From positions 310,001 through 374,000 of the forward strand of contig NZ_JBDPLH010000002.1 of the NCBI RefSeq assembly GCF_040187885.1: a stretch of 64,000 nt of DNA, given 5' to 3'. This document shows, piece after piece, positions 57,376 through 64,000 of the stretch; position 1 is the stretch's first letter, and each line of letters opens with the position of its first letter. The DNA comes from Roseateles_E cavernae (GTDB lineage: Bacteria; Pseudomonadota; Gammaproteobacteria; Burkholderiales; Burkholderiaceae_C). The translations under genes and the position numbers were made by a program. The notes under the pieces were generated by a model. The model searched no databases and was not told the DNA's origin. It saw nothing but the letters and a program-made list of their open reading frames with translations.

Positions 57376-58581
57376 ATGAATCCCGATGCCAGCACCCTTT
57401 GGCGCGCACCGCGCTGGGCTCTTGCCGTCCTGCTGGCCTGTCTGGGCATGGTGGGGCCGTTCTCGATCGACACCTATCTGCCGGCCTTCTCCGGCATCGC
57501 GCAGGCGCTGAATGCGACGCCGGTCGAGATGCAGCAGACCCTGTCCAGCTATCTGCTGGGCTTTGCGGTGATGAATCTGTTCCATGGCGCGCTGTCCGAC
57601 AGCTTCGGCCGCCGCCCGGTGGTGCTGTGGGGCATGGTGGTGTTCACCCTGGCCTCGCTGGGCTGCGCGCTGGCCGGCACGATAGGCCAGCTGGTGTTCT
57701 GGCGCACCGTGCAGGGCATGTCCGCCGGTGCCGGCGTGGTGGTCTCGCGGGCCATCATCCGCGATATGTTCCCGCCCTCGGAGGCGCAGCGGGTGATGTC
57801 CCAGGTGACCATCTTCTTCGGCATCGCGCCGGCGATCGCGCCGATGGTGGGCGGCTTCCTGTTTGTCCATGCCGACTGGCACTCGATCTTCTGGTTCCTG
57901 GTGCTGATCGGCGCGGCCCTGGTGGTGGCGAACTGGCGGTTGCTGCCCGAGACCCTGCATCAGGACCAGAAGCAGCCCTTCCATGTCGGCTCGCTGATGC
58001 GCGGCTACCGGCAGATGTGCACCAACCGGCGCTTTCTGCTCCTGGCCCTGGCTAGCGGCATCCCGTTCAACGGCATGTTTCTCTATGTGCTGGCGGCCCC
58101 GGTCTTTCTCGGCGAGCACCTGCATCTGGCGCCGACCCAGTTCTTCTGGTTCTTCTGCTTCTCGATCGGCGGCATCATGGGCGGGGCCTGGATGAGCGGC
58201 CGGCTGGCCGGCAAGATCAAGCCGCGCCACCAGATCCGCCATGGCTTCGTCATCATGCTGCTGGTCTCGGTGCTGAACGTGACCCTGAACCTGCTGCTGG
58301 AGCCCAGCCCCTTCTGGGCGCTGCCGGTGATTGCGGTCTTTGCCTTCGGCTGGGCGCTGATGGTGCCGGTCGTGACGCTGATGGTGCTGGACCAGGCGCC
58401 GGACCGGCGCGGTATGGCCTCCTCGCTGCAGGCCTGCATCGGCAGCGCGGCCAATGGCCTGGTGGCCGGTGTCGTCGTGCCGCTGGTGATGCACTCGACC
58501 GTGGCGCTGGCGCTGGCCTCGATGTGCATGATGGGCATAGGCCTGGTGGCCTGGATCAAGGTCAAGCCGCAGATGTATTGA
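57376..58581 (+). CDS. Bcr/CflA family MFS multidrug transporter
   Basis: A 401-residue twelve-helix transporter. MFS A-motif variant is GALSDSFGRRPVV (about 73-85) and the N-terminus (GPFSIDTYLPAF) is that of the Bcr/CflA group, which export drugs such as bicyclomycin or sulfonamides. Start ATG 57376. Alone on the strand until the carbonic anhydrase 87 bases on. Confidence 0.93.
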   Translation: MNPDASTLWRAPRWALAVLLACLGMVGPFSIDTYLPAFSGIAQALNATPVEMQQTLSSYLLGFAVMNLFHGALSDSFGRRPVVLWGMVVFTLASLGCALAGTIGQLVFWRTVQGMSAGAGVVVSRAIIRDMFPPSEAQRVMSQVTIFFGIAPAIAPMVGGFLFVHADWHSIFWFLVLIGAALVVANWRLLPETLHQDQKQPFHVGSLMRGYRQMCTNRRFLLLALASGIPFNGMFLYVLAAPVFLGEHLHLAPTQFFWFFCFSIGGIMGGAWMSGRLAGKIKPRHQIRHGFVIMLLVSVLNVTLNLLLEPSPFWALPVIAVFAFGWALMVPVVTLMVLDQAPDRRGMASSLQACIGSAANGLVAGVVVPLVMHSTVALALASMCMMGIGLVAWIKVKPQMY

Positions 58582-58668
58582 GGCCCCTGGGGGCGCAGGC
58601 TCAAGACTGACGCCGCTCGGCCGATGATGACGGGGTGGGGGGCCGCATGGGCGGCGCCGGAAGAAATC

Positions 58669-59640
58669 ATGTTGTCATCGATACGGGCGCTTGCGCCCGG
58701 CCATGCCTGTCTGTTGATGCTGCTGTTCGTCGCCTCGGCCGCTGTTGCCCAGGGCCGGCCGGCGGCCATGAGCACCAGCAAACCGCCGAAGCCGCCCGTG
58801 GCAGCGGCCGTGGTTGAGCCGGCCGCCGGCGATGAGTCGGCAGACGTGCTGCGCCAGCGACTGGCCGAGCGCCTGACTTCGAAGACCGAGCCCATCGCCC
58901 CGCCCAAGGCACGCAGCCGGATCGATGAACGCGGCAGGCCCGCGCCGGCCAAGCCGGCCGCGCAGGTCCACTGGGCTTATGGCGGCGAGGGCGCGCCCGA
59001 GCATTGGGGCGGGCTCAAGCCCGAGTACCGCCTCTGCACCATCGGCACCCGCCAGAGCCCGATCGACATCCGCGAGGGCATCCGGGTCGACCTGGAGCCC
59101 ATCCAGTTCGACTACAAGCCCAGCGGCTTCGCGGTGCTGGACACCGGCCACACGGTGCAGGTCAATATCGCGCCGGGCAACTTCCTGCAGGTGATGGGGC
59201 GGCGCTTCGAGCTGCAGCAGTTCCATTTCCACCGGCCCAGCGAGGAGCGCATCAACGGCCGCCAGTTCGATATGGTGGCCCATCTGGTGCACAAGGACGC
59301 CGAGGGCCGGCTGGCGGTGCTGGCCGTGCTGCTGGAGCGCGGCCCCATCCATCAGCCGCTGGTGCAGACCGTCTGGAACAATCTGCCACTGGAAAAACAC
59401 GAGGCGCAGCCGGGGCCCGGCACGCTGGATCTGCTGCAGCTGCTGCCCGAGGACCGGGCCTACTACACCTATATGGGCTCGCTGACGACGCCGCCCTGCA
59501 GCGAGGGCGTGCTGTGGATGGTGATGCGCCAGCCGGTGCGGCTGTCGGGCGAGCAGATCGAGATCTTTGCCAAGCTCTACCCGATGAATGCCCGTCCGCT
59601 GCAGAAGGATTCGGGCCGGCTGATCAAGCAGAGCCGCTAG
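58669..59640 (+). CDS. Alpha-type carbonic anhydrase
   Basis: A 323-residue exported enzyme: signal peptide (cleavage near 27), then a long Pro/Ala-rich linker (about 30-100), and the alpha-CA domain with zinc ligands H186, H188 and H205 (QFHFHRP and VAHLVH), SPIDI near 130-134 and SLTTPPC near 267. It hydrates CO2 in the periplasm. I use ATG 58669; ATG 58624 gives an implausible extra 15 residues. Confidence 0.9.
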   Translation: MLSSIRALAPGHACLLMLLFVASAAVAQGRPAAMSTSKPPKPPVAAAVVEPAAGDESADVLRQRLAERLTSKTEPIAPPKARSRIDERGRPAPAKPAAQVHWAYGGEGAPEHWGGLKPEYRLCTIGTRQSPIDIREGIRVDLEPIQFDYKPSGFAVLDTGHTVQVNIAPGNFLQVMGRRFELQQFHFHRPSEERINGRQFDMVAHLVHKDAEGRLAVLAVLLERGPIHQPLVQTVWNNLPLEKHEAQPGPGTLDLLQLLPEDRAYYTYMGSLTTPPCSEGVLWMVMRQPVRLSGEQIEIFAKLYPMNARPLQKDSGRLIKQSR

Positions 59641-59643
59641 CCC

Positions 59644-61971
59644 TCAGTTCGTCGGTGTGGCCTGCTTGCTGAGCCACAGCCGCAAGGTGGCGAACAGCTG
59701 CTCGGCCACCACCGGCTTGGCCACATGGTCGTTCATGCCGGCGTCCAGGCAGCGCTGGCGCTCCTCGGCAAAGGCATTGGCCGTCATCGCCAGGATGGGC
59801 AGATCGCGGCCACGGGCGCTGCGGCGTATCGTGCGGGTCGCGTCCAGCCCGTCCATCACAGGCATCTGCACATCCATCAGCACCAGCGCATAGTCCTGCC
59901 GCTCCACCATGTCCACCGCCTGCTGGCCGTCCTCGGCCACATCGACCTGCAGGCCGGCGCTGGACAGCAGGGCCACCGCGACCTCCTGATTGACCGCGTT
60001 GTCCTCGGCCAGCAGCACGCGGGCGCCGGCAAAGGACTTCTGCAGTTCCTGCGCCACCTGGTTGCGGCTCAGCGGCAGCGGCAGCCGGGCCCGGCCCTCG
60101 AACTTCTCGACCAACACGGTGAACCAGAACAGGCTGCCGGCGCCCGGCGCGCTTTCGACCCCGACCTCGCCATGCATCAGCCGGGCCAGGCGCCGGCAGA
60201 TCGCCAGGCCCAGGCCGGTGCCGCCATAGCGGCGTGTGGTCGAGCTGTCGGCCTGCTCGAAATCCTGGAACAGGCGTTGCTGCACATCCTCGGCGATGCC
60301 GATGCCGCTGTCGCGCACCTCGAAGCGCAGCTGCACCGAGTTGCCGGACTCCTGGGCCACCTTGGCGCTCAGGCGCACAAAGCCCTGGTCGGTGAACTTG
60401 ACCGCATTGCCGGCGAAGTTCAGCAGCACCTCGGCGATGCGCTGCGCATCGCCGAGCAGCGGGCGGGCCGCCAGCGCCGGGTCGAGCTCAAGCTCGACCT
60501 TCAGCCGCTTCTCGGCCGCGCGCTGCGCCAGCATGCTGGAAATGCCGTCCATCACCTGGCCGACCGTGAACTCGGCGCGGTCCAGCTGCAGCTTGCCGGC
60601 CTCGATCTTGGAGAAGTCCAGCACATTGTTGATGACGCTCAGCAGATGCTCGGCGGCGTCAGCCACCTTGCGCAGCCGCTCCTGCTGCTCGGGCTCGACG
60701 ACATCGCGCCGCACCAGATAGGTCAGGCCGATGATGGCATTCATCGGCGTGCGGATCTCGTGGCTCATATTGGCCAGGAAGGCGCTCTTGGCCAGGCTGG
60801 CGGCCTGGGCGGCCTGGGTGGCCTCGGCCAGCTCGGCGGTGCGCGCCTGCACCAGCTCTTCCAGATGATGGCGGTAGCGTTCCAGCTCCAGCGCATCGCG
60901 GCGCTGACGCGAGATATCGGTCAGGAAGCCGTGCCAGAGCACGCCGGAGCCGTCCTGGCCTTCCTCGCGCTGGGCGATTGCATTGCCGTAGAGCCAGCGC
61001 TCGCTGCCGTCGGGGTGGTGGGTGCGGAATTCCTGCTGCCAGGGTGTCAGATGACGGGCCGAGGCGAGCAGCGAGTCCATCACCGGCTTGCGGTCCTCGG
61101 CATGGAGCTGGCCGAACCAGGCGCTGGCGTCCTCGGCCAGCTCGTTGGCGCTGAGGCGGAAGTAGTCCTTGACCGCCTCGCTGACATAGGCGAACGCGAA
61201 CTCGCCGTTGCCGCGCAGGCGCAGCTGGTAGACCACGCCCGGCACGGTCTCGGCCATGCCACGCAGCCGGTTGATCAGGTCGCGCTGCGACTCAAACTGC
61301 TGCTGCAGCGCGTCGCGCATATGTTCCAGATGACCGCCCAGGCGGCCGATCTCATCATCGCGCTCGCGCTTGAGCCGGGCCGCGAAACGCCCGGCCGCCA
61401 GATCGTTGGCGAAGCCGCCGAGCTCGCGCAGCGGCCGCATCACGCGGGAGTTCAAGAGCGCCAGGATCAGGGCCAGCGAGATCAGCAGCTGGCCACCGAC
61501 GGTGGCGCCGTACAGCCAGCGCTGGCGCGCCAGTGCGGCGCTGGCCAGATGGTCATCCAGCTCGATCTGGATATGACCGATGCGGGCATTGCCGCGATAG
61601 ATCTCGCGTTCGCCCTGGTAGAGCTGGCCTTTCTGGCGCTCCGGGAAGCGCATCTCGATGAAGGGCACGCCTTGCGAGGCATCGCTGACCCGCACCCGCA
61701 CCACCTCGGGTGACTTCATGATGGCCGACACCACCTCGCGGGCGGCCACCGCGTCCAGGTTCCACAGCAGCTCGGGCAGGCTGGAGGCCAGCACATCGAG
61801 CTTGGCCTGCAGCTCGCGCTGCTGGATCTGCTCGGCCTGCTGCGGTTCGCGCAGGCCGATCAGGATGCCACCGATGATCAGCGCCGGCAGCAGCAGGCCG
61901 ATGCTGGCGCCCGTTGCAATGGCGACAAACAGCGAGCTGGAAGCTTTGCGGCTCAATATGACCTCGGACAC
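59644..61971 (-). CDS. Hybrid sensor histidine kinase / response regulator
   Basis: A 775-residue signalling protein: membrane helices near 18-38 and 160-180 enclosing a periplasmic domain, HAMP (about 180-230), PAS (about 240-360), kinase core with the H box SHEIRTPMNA, HATPase with GTGLGLAICRR, and C-terminal receiver with phosphoacceptor in LVLMDVQMP. Start at GTG 61971 (after CAGGAC). Orphan in this window; convergent with the carbonic anhydrase. Confidence 0.92.
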   Translation of the reverse strand: MSEVILSRKASSSLFVAIATGASIGLLLPALIIGGILIGLREPQQAEQIQQRELQAKLDVLASSLPELLWNLDAVAAREVVSAIMKSPEVVRVRVSDASQGVPFIEMRFPERQKGQLYQGEREIYRGNARIGHIQIELDDHLASAALARQRWLYGATVGGQLLISLALILALLNSRVMRPLRELGGFANDLAAGRFAARLKRERDDEIGRLGGHLEHMRDALQQQFESQRDLINRLRGMAETVPGVVYQLRLRGNGEFAFAYVSEAVKDYFRLSANELAEDASAWFGQLHAEDRKPVMDSLLASARHLTPWQQEFRTHHPDGSERWLYGNAIAQREEGQDGSGVLWHGFLTDISRQRRDALELERYRHHLEELVQARTAELAEATQAAQAASLAKSAFLANMSHEIRTPMNAIIGLTYLVRRDVVEPEQQERLRKVADAAEHLLSVINNVLDFSKIEAGKLQLDRAEFTVGQVMDGISSMLAQRAAEKRLKVELELDPALAARPLLGDAQRIAEVLLNFAGNAVKFTDQGFVRLSAKVAQESGNSVQLRFEVRDSGIGIAEDVQQRLFQDFEQADSSTTRRYGGTGLGLAICRRLARLMHGEVGVESAPGAGSLFWFTVLVEKFEGRARLPLPLSRNQVAQELQKSFAGARVLLAEDNAVNQEVAVALLSSAGLQVDVAEDGQQAVDMVERQDYALVLMDVQMPVMDGLDATRTIRRSARGRDLPILAMTANAFAEERQRCLDAGMNDHVAKPVVAEQLFATLRLWLSKQATPTN

Positions 61972-62080
61972 GTCCTGTGCAGGGATGCGTCCGACTGTAA
62001 CCCCGGCTCAGGCCCACGAAAGCCGGATCTGTGCCGGCAAAGCGCTACAAACTGCACGTCGGCCGCAGCCGGTACCCGGT

Positions 62081-63124
62081 TCAGGCGGCGCGCCTGAGCT
62101 GGGCACGTCCGCCCCGGGTGTGGCGGAACAGGTCCTTGGGATCGTCGGCAGGCGGCACCAGCTCGACCTCCTGGCCGATGCCGAGCTCCTGGGCCAGGCG
62201 GTAGACCAGGCGCAGCGCCGTGTAGTCCTCCAGCGCGAAGCCCACCGAGTCGAACACCGTCACCTGCTCGCGACTCTGGCGCCCTTCGGCGCTGCCCGCC
62301 AGCACGCGCCACAGATCGACCACCGGATGGTCGGCCGGCAGCTGCTGGATATCGCCCTCGATGCGGGTCTGCGGCTCGTACTCGACGAAGATGCGCGCCG
62401 CGCGCAGCACATCGGCATGCAGCTCGGTCTTGCCGGGGCAGTCGCCGCCGACGCCATTGATGTGCATGCCGGGCTCGATCATCTCGGGGCTGATGATGGT
62501 GGCGCGGGTCTTGTCGGCCGTCACCGTCGTGACGATGTCGGCACCGCGCACCGCCTCGGCCACCGAGGCCGCCCGGCGGACCTTCAGCGCCGGGAAGGCG
62601 GCCAGATTGCGCTCCAGCTTGGCGGTGGCGGCCGGGTCGATGTCATAGGCGACGATCTCGCTGATGCCCAGCTGGGTGTGGAAGGCCAGGGCCTGGAACT
62701 CGCTTTGCGCGCCGTTGCCGATCAGGGCCATGCGGCGCGAGTCGGGCCGGGCCAGCGCCTTGGCGGCCATCGCCGAGGTGGCGGCGGTGCGCAGCGCCGT
62801 GGTCAGTGTCAGCTCGGACAGCAGCAGCGGATAGCCGCTGGCCACATCGGCCAGCACGCCGAAGGCCATCACCGTGTACATGCCGCGGCTGGTGTTGACC
62901 GGGTGGCCGTTGACATATTTGAAGGCATAGCGATGGGCATCGGCCACCGGCATCAGCTCGATCACGCCCTGGGCGGAATGGCTGGCCACGCGGGCCGATT
63001 TGTCGAAATCCTCCCAGCGCAGAAAGTCTTCGCGCAAGGCCTCGCTGAGCTCGGCCATCAGCGCGGCGACGCCACGTCGTTGCAACAGCTGGGTCAGGGC
63101 GGGTACGTCTACAAAGCGTGTCAT
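62081..63124 (-). CDS. Ornithine cyclodeaminase
   Basis: A 347-residue protein of the OCD/mu-crystallin family: NAD-binding motif GNGAQSEFQA (about 136-145), GVGGDCPGKTE with the key Asp (about 220-230) and KYVNGHPVN near 70-78. This last pattern and the length fit true ornithine cyclodeaminases, which make proline from ornithine. It is divergent from an Lrp/AsnC gene that is likely its regulator. Confidence 0.9.
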   Translation of the reverse strand: MTRFVDVPALTQLLQRRGVAALMAELSEALREDFLRWEDFDKSARVASHSAQGVIELMPVADAHRYAFKYVNGHPVNTSRGMYTVMAFGVLADVASGYPLLLSELTLTTALRTAATSAMAAKALARPDSRRMALIGNGAQSEFQALAFHTQLGISEIVAYDIDPAATAKLERNLAAFPALKVRRAASVAEAVRGADIVTTVTADKTRATIISPEMIEPGMHINGVGGDCPGKTELHADVLRAARIFVEYEPQTRIEGDIQQLPADHPVVDLWRVLAGSAEGRQSREQVTVFDSVGFALEDYTALRLVYRLAQELGIGQEVELVPPADDPKDLFRHTRGGRAQLRRAA

Positions 63125-63219
63125 CGAAAGTCTCCGGGCGCGGGCTGGCGTTCTTGCTGGCCGCTTTGCGCAAATTCTGAAGAGGAGTGCAGCTAACGAA
63201 AAGATGGCAAAGCGACCAA

Positions 63220-63241
63220 TTTGTCTGGTTTGCTAGACAAA
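63220..63241. promoter_or_regulatory. Inverted repeat between ocd and lrp-like genes
   Basis: TTTGTCT (63220-63226) and AGACAAA (63235-63241) are perfect 7-bp arms around eight bases, in the gap between the divergent genes. It suits a site for the Lrp/AsnC regulator, which would control both genes with ornithine or arginine-related effector. Confidence 0.65.
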
Positions 63242-63263
63242 GTGTCAGGATAAACTTGGCGTT

Positions 63264-63695
63264 ATGGCCAATATCGACGACACCGACCGCGAGTTGATCG
63301 CCCTGCTGCGCGACAACGCCCGCCTGCCCGTCGTCGCCCTGGCCCGCCAGCTGCGGGTGGCGCGGGCGACGGTGCAGAACCGCATCGCCCGGCTGGAGCG
63401 CGAGGGGGTGATCGTCGGCTACAGCGTGCGCCTGCGGCCCGCCGCCGAGGCCCAGCGCATCCGCGCGCTGATGAGCATCGCGGTCGAGGGCAACCGCGCC
63501 GCCGAGGTGCTGCGCGAGCTGCGCGGCCATCCCAATGTGGCGGCGCTGCACAGCACCAACGGGCGCTGGGATCTGGTCGCCGAGCTGCGCTCCGACACCT
63601 TGGAGGAGTTCGACCGGGTGCTCAGCGGCGTGCGCCTGATCGAGGGCATTGCGCACACCGAGACCAGCATCCTCTTGTCCACGCACAAGGTCTGA
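63264..63695 (+). CDS. Lrp/AsnC family regulator
   Basis: A 143-residue regulator: HTH (about 5-55, ELIALLRDNARLPVVALARQL) and RAM ligand domain with LRPAAEAQRIRALMSIAVEG and GRWDLVAELRS. Start ATG 63264. It is divergent from ornithine cyclodeaminase and probably activates it in response to ornithine or arginine. Confidence 0.92.
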   Translation: MANIDDTDRELIALLRDNARLPVVALARQLRVARATVQNRIARLEREGVIVGYSVRLRPAAEAQRIRALMSIAVEGNRAAEVLRELRGHPNVAALHSTNGRWDLVAELRSDTLEEFDRVLSGVRLIEGIAHTETSILLSTHKV

Positions 63696-63800
63696 AGGCG
63701 GGGCGCGTGACCGAGTTCACGCGCAGACTGGTGTTTACCCTTGGTTCCGGGTGTGGGTCTGCCTACACTCGTGCGCTTTGCGCCCAGCCCCCGGAGCCCC

Positions 63801-64000
63801 ATGCTGAAAACCATCAAAAGCCGCCTGATCGCGATCTGCATCCTGATCGTGATCGCCGCCATCGGCGTGGCGACCCTGGCCAGTTATCTGAGCGTCAGCG
63901 GCCATGCCCAGCGCCAGGTGCTGGCTCAGCTGAACGATCTGGGCGAGGCCCATGCCGGCACGATGGGAGCCTGGGTCAAGGCGCAGAAGGACATCGTCAC
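63801..64000 (+). CDS. Methyl-accepting chemotaxis protein-like, N-terminal part (cut by window edge)
   Basis: An ORF from ATG 63801 open to the window end. It begins MLKTIKSRLIAICILIVIAA, a membrane helix, then the start of a periplasmic domain (VSGHAQRQVLAQLNDLGEAHAG) typical of dCache chemoreceptors. Only 66 residues are seen, so family rests on this N-terminus. Upstream of it GGAG. Confidence 0.6.
   Translation, partial: MLKTIKSRLIAICILIVIAAIGVATLASYLSVSGHAQRQVLAQLNDLGEAHAGTMGAWVKAQKDIV

Noticed and set aside
1..64000. CRISPR arrays, tRNA genes, rRNA genes and insertion sequences
   Set aside because: No regularly spaced repeats, no tRNA T-loop/acceptor pattern, no rRNA stretches and no transposase frames were seen by eye.

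Overview
The window is one continuous stretch of a high-GC proteobacterial chromosome. Gene content points to a betaproteobacterium of the order Burkholderiales, probably in or near the Roseateles/Pelomonas/Mitsuaria group. That placement is inferred from GC-rich codon use, a GltIJKL-type glutamate importer with its LysR regulator, a Burkholderiales-style beta-oxidation cluster, a Porin_4-type porin and the form of RNase P RNA; it was not tested by search. About 63 genes are supported. Both end genes are cut by the window edge. I saw no tRNA, rRNA, CRISPR array, insertion sequence or prophage.

Layout. 1-4742: an MFS exporter end, a beta-lactamase-fold serine hydrolase, an M81 (MlrC-like) metallopeptidase and a DadA-like FAD oxidase, in overlapping frames. 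5-7.3 kb: a small unknown protein, the tRNA acp3U-synthase TapT, a tandem universal stress protein and another small unknown. 7.4-14.5 kb: a five-gene operon (T_hemolysin-family protein, AMP-ligase, haem-oxygenase-like diiron enzyme, SDR, exported TPR-like protein) facing a three-gene regulatory operon (membrane protein, PmrA/QseB-like regulator, sensor kinase). A tandem CTTAAT-N5-CTTAAT site lies upstream of the biosynthetic operon. 14.7-21.2 kb: an envelope-stress island (glycine-zipper and BON lipoproteins, AsmA-like protein, DUF1328) next to a CHASE3-type kinase, a NarL-type regulator and a single-domain receiver. 21.4-28 kb: porin, ribA, an eCIS-core (DUF4157) toxin-like protein ending in a eukaryotic-type CaaX box, MFS, DoxX, glycine-zipper lipoprotein and HNH endonuclease.

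28.2-37.9 kb: a TetR-controlled fatty-acid oxidation locus (acyl-CoA dehydrogenase, hydroxyacyl-CoA dehydrogenase/hydratase fusion, thiolase, enoyl-CoA hydratase) interleaved with DUF2147, alpha/beta-hydrolase, DUF1569-like and SGNH hydrolase genes. 37.9-43.3 kb: an AraC regulator divergent from a two-subunit molybdenum hydroxylase, then a convergent DAO-type oxidase and acyl-CoA thioesterase. 43.3-49.5 kb: an Atm1-type ABC exporter, a LysR regulator and gltIJKL. 49.6-57.3 kb: DUF4394 lipoprotein, pyrC, an S1C protease overlapping an FHA membrane protein, divergent LysR/EamA, rnpB and a Gfo/Idh/MocA oxidoreductase. 57.4-64 kb: Bcr/CflA MFS, alpha-carbonic anhydrase, hybrid histidine kinase, ornithine cyclodeaminase divergent from an Lrp/AsnC regulator, and the start of a chemoreceptor-like gene.

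The two most unusual elements are the two-component-linked T_hemolysin/AMP-ligase/diiron-oxidase operon (7.4-14.5 kb), a candidate uncharacterised small-molecule or lipid pathway, and the DUF4157 protein at 23.4-24.9 kb, whose last residues CCCCIIS look like a lipidation signal read by eukaryotic host enzymes.
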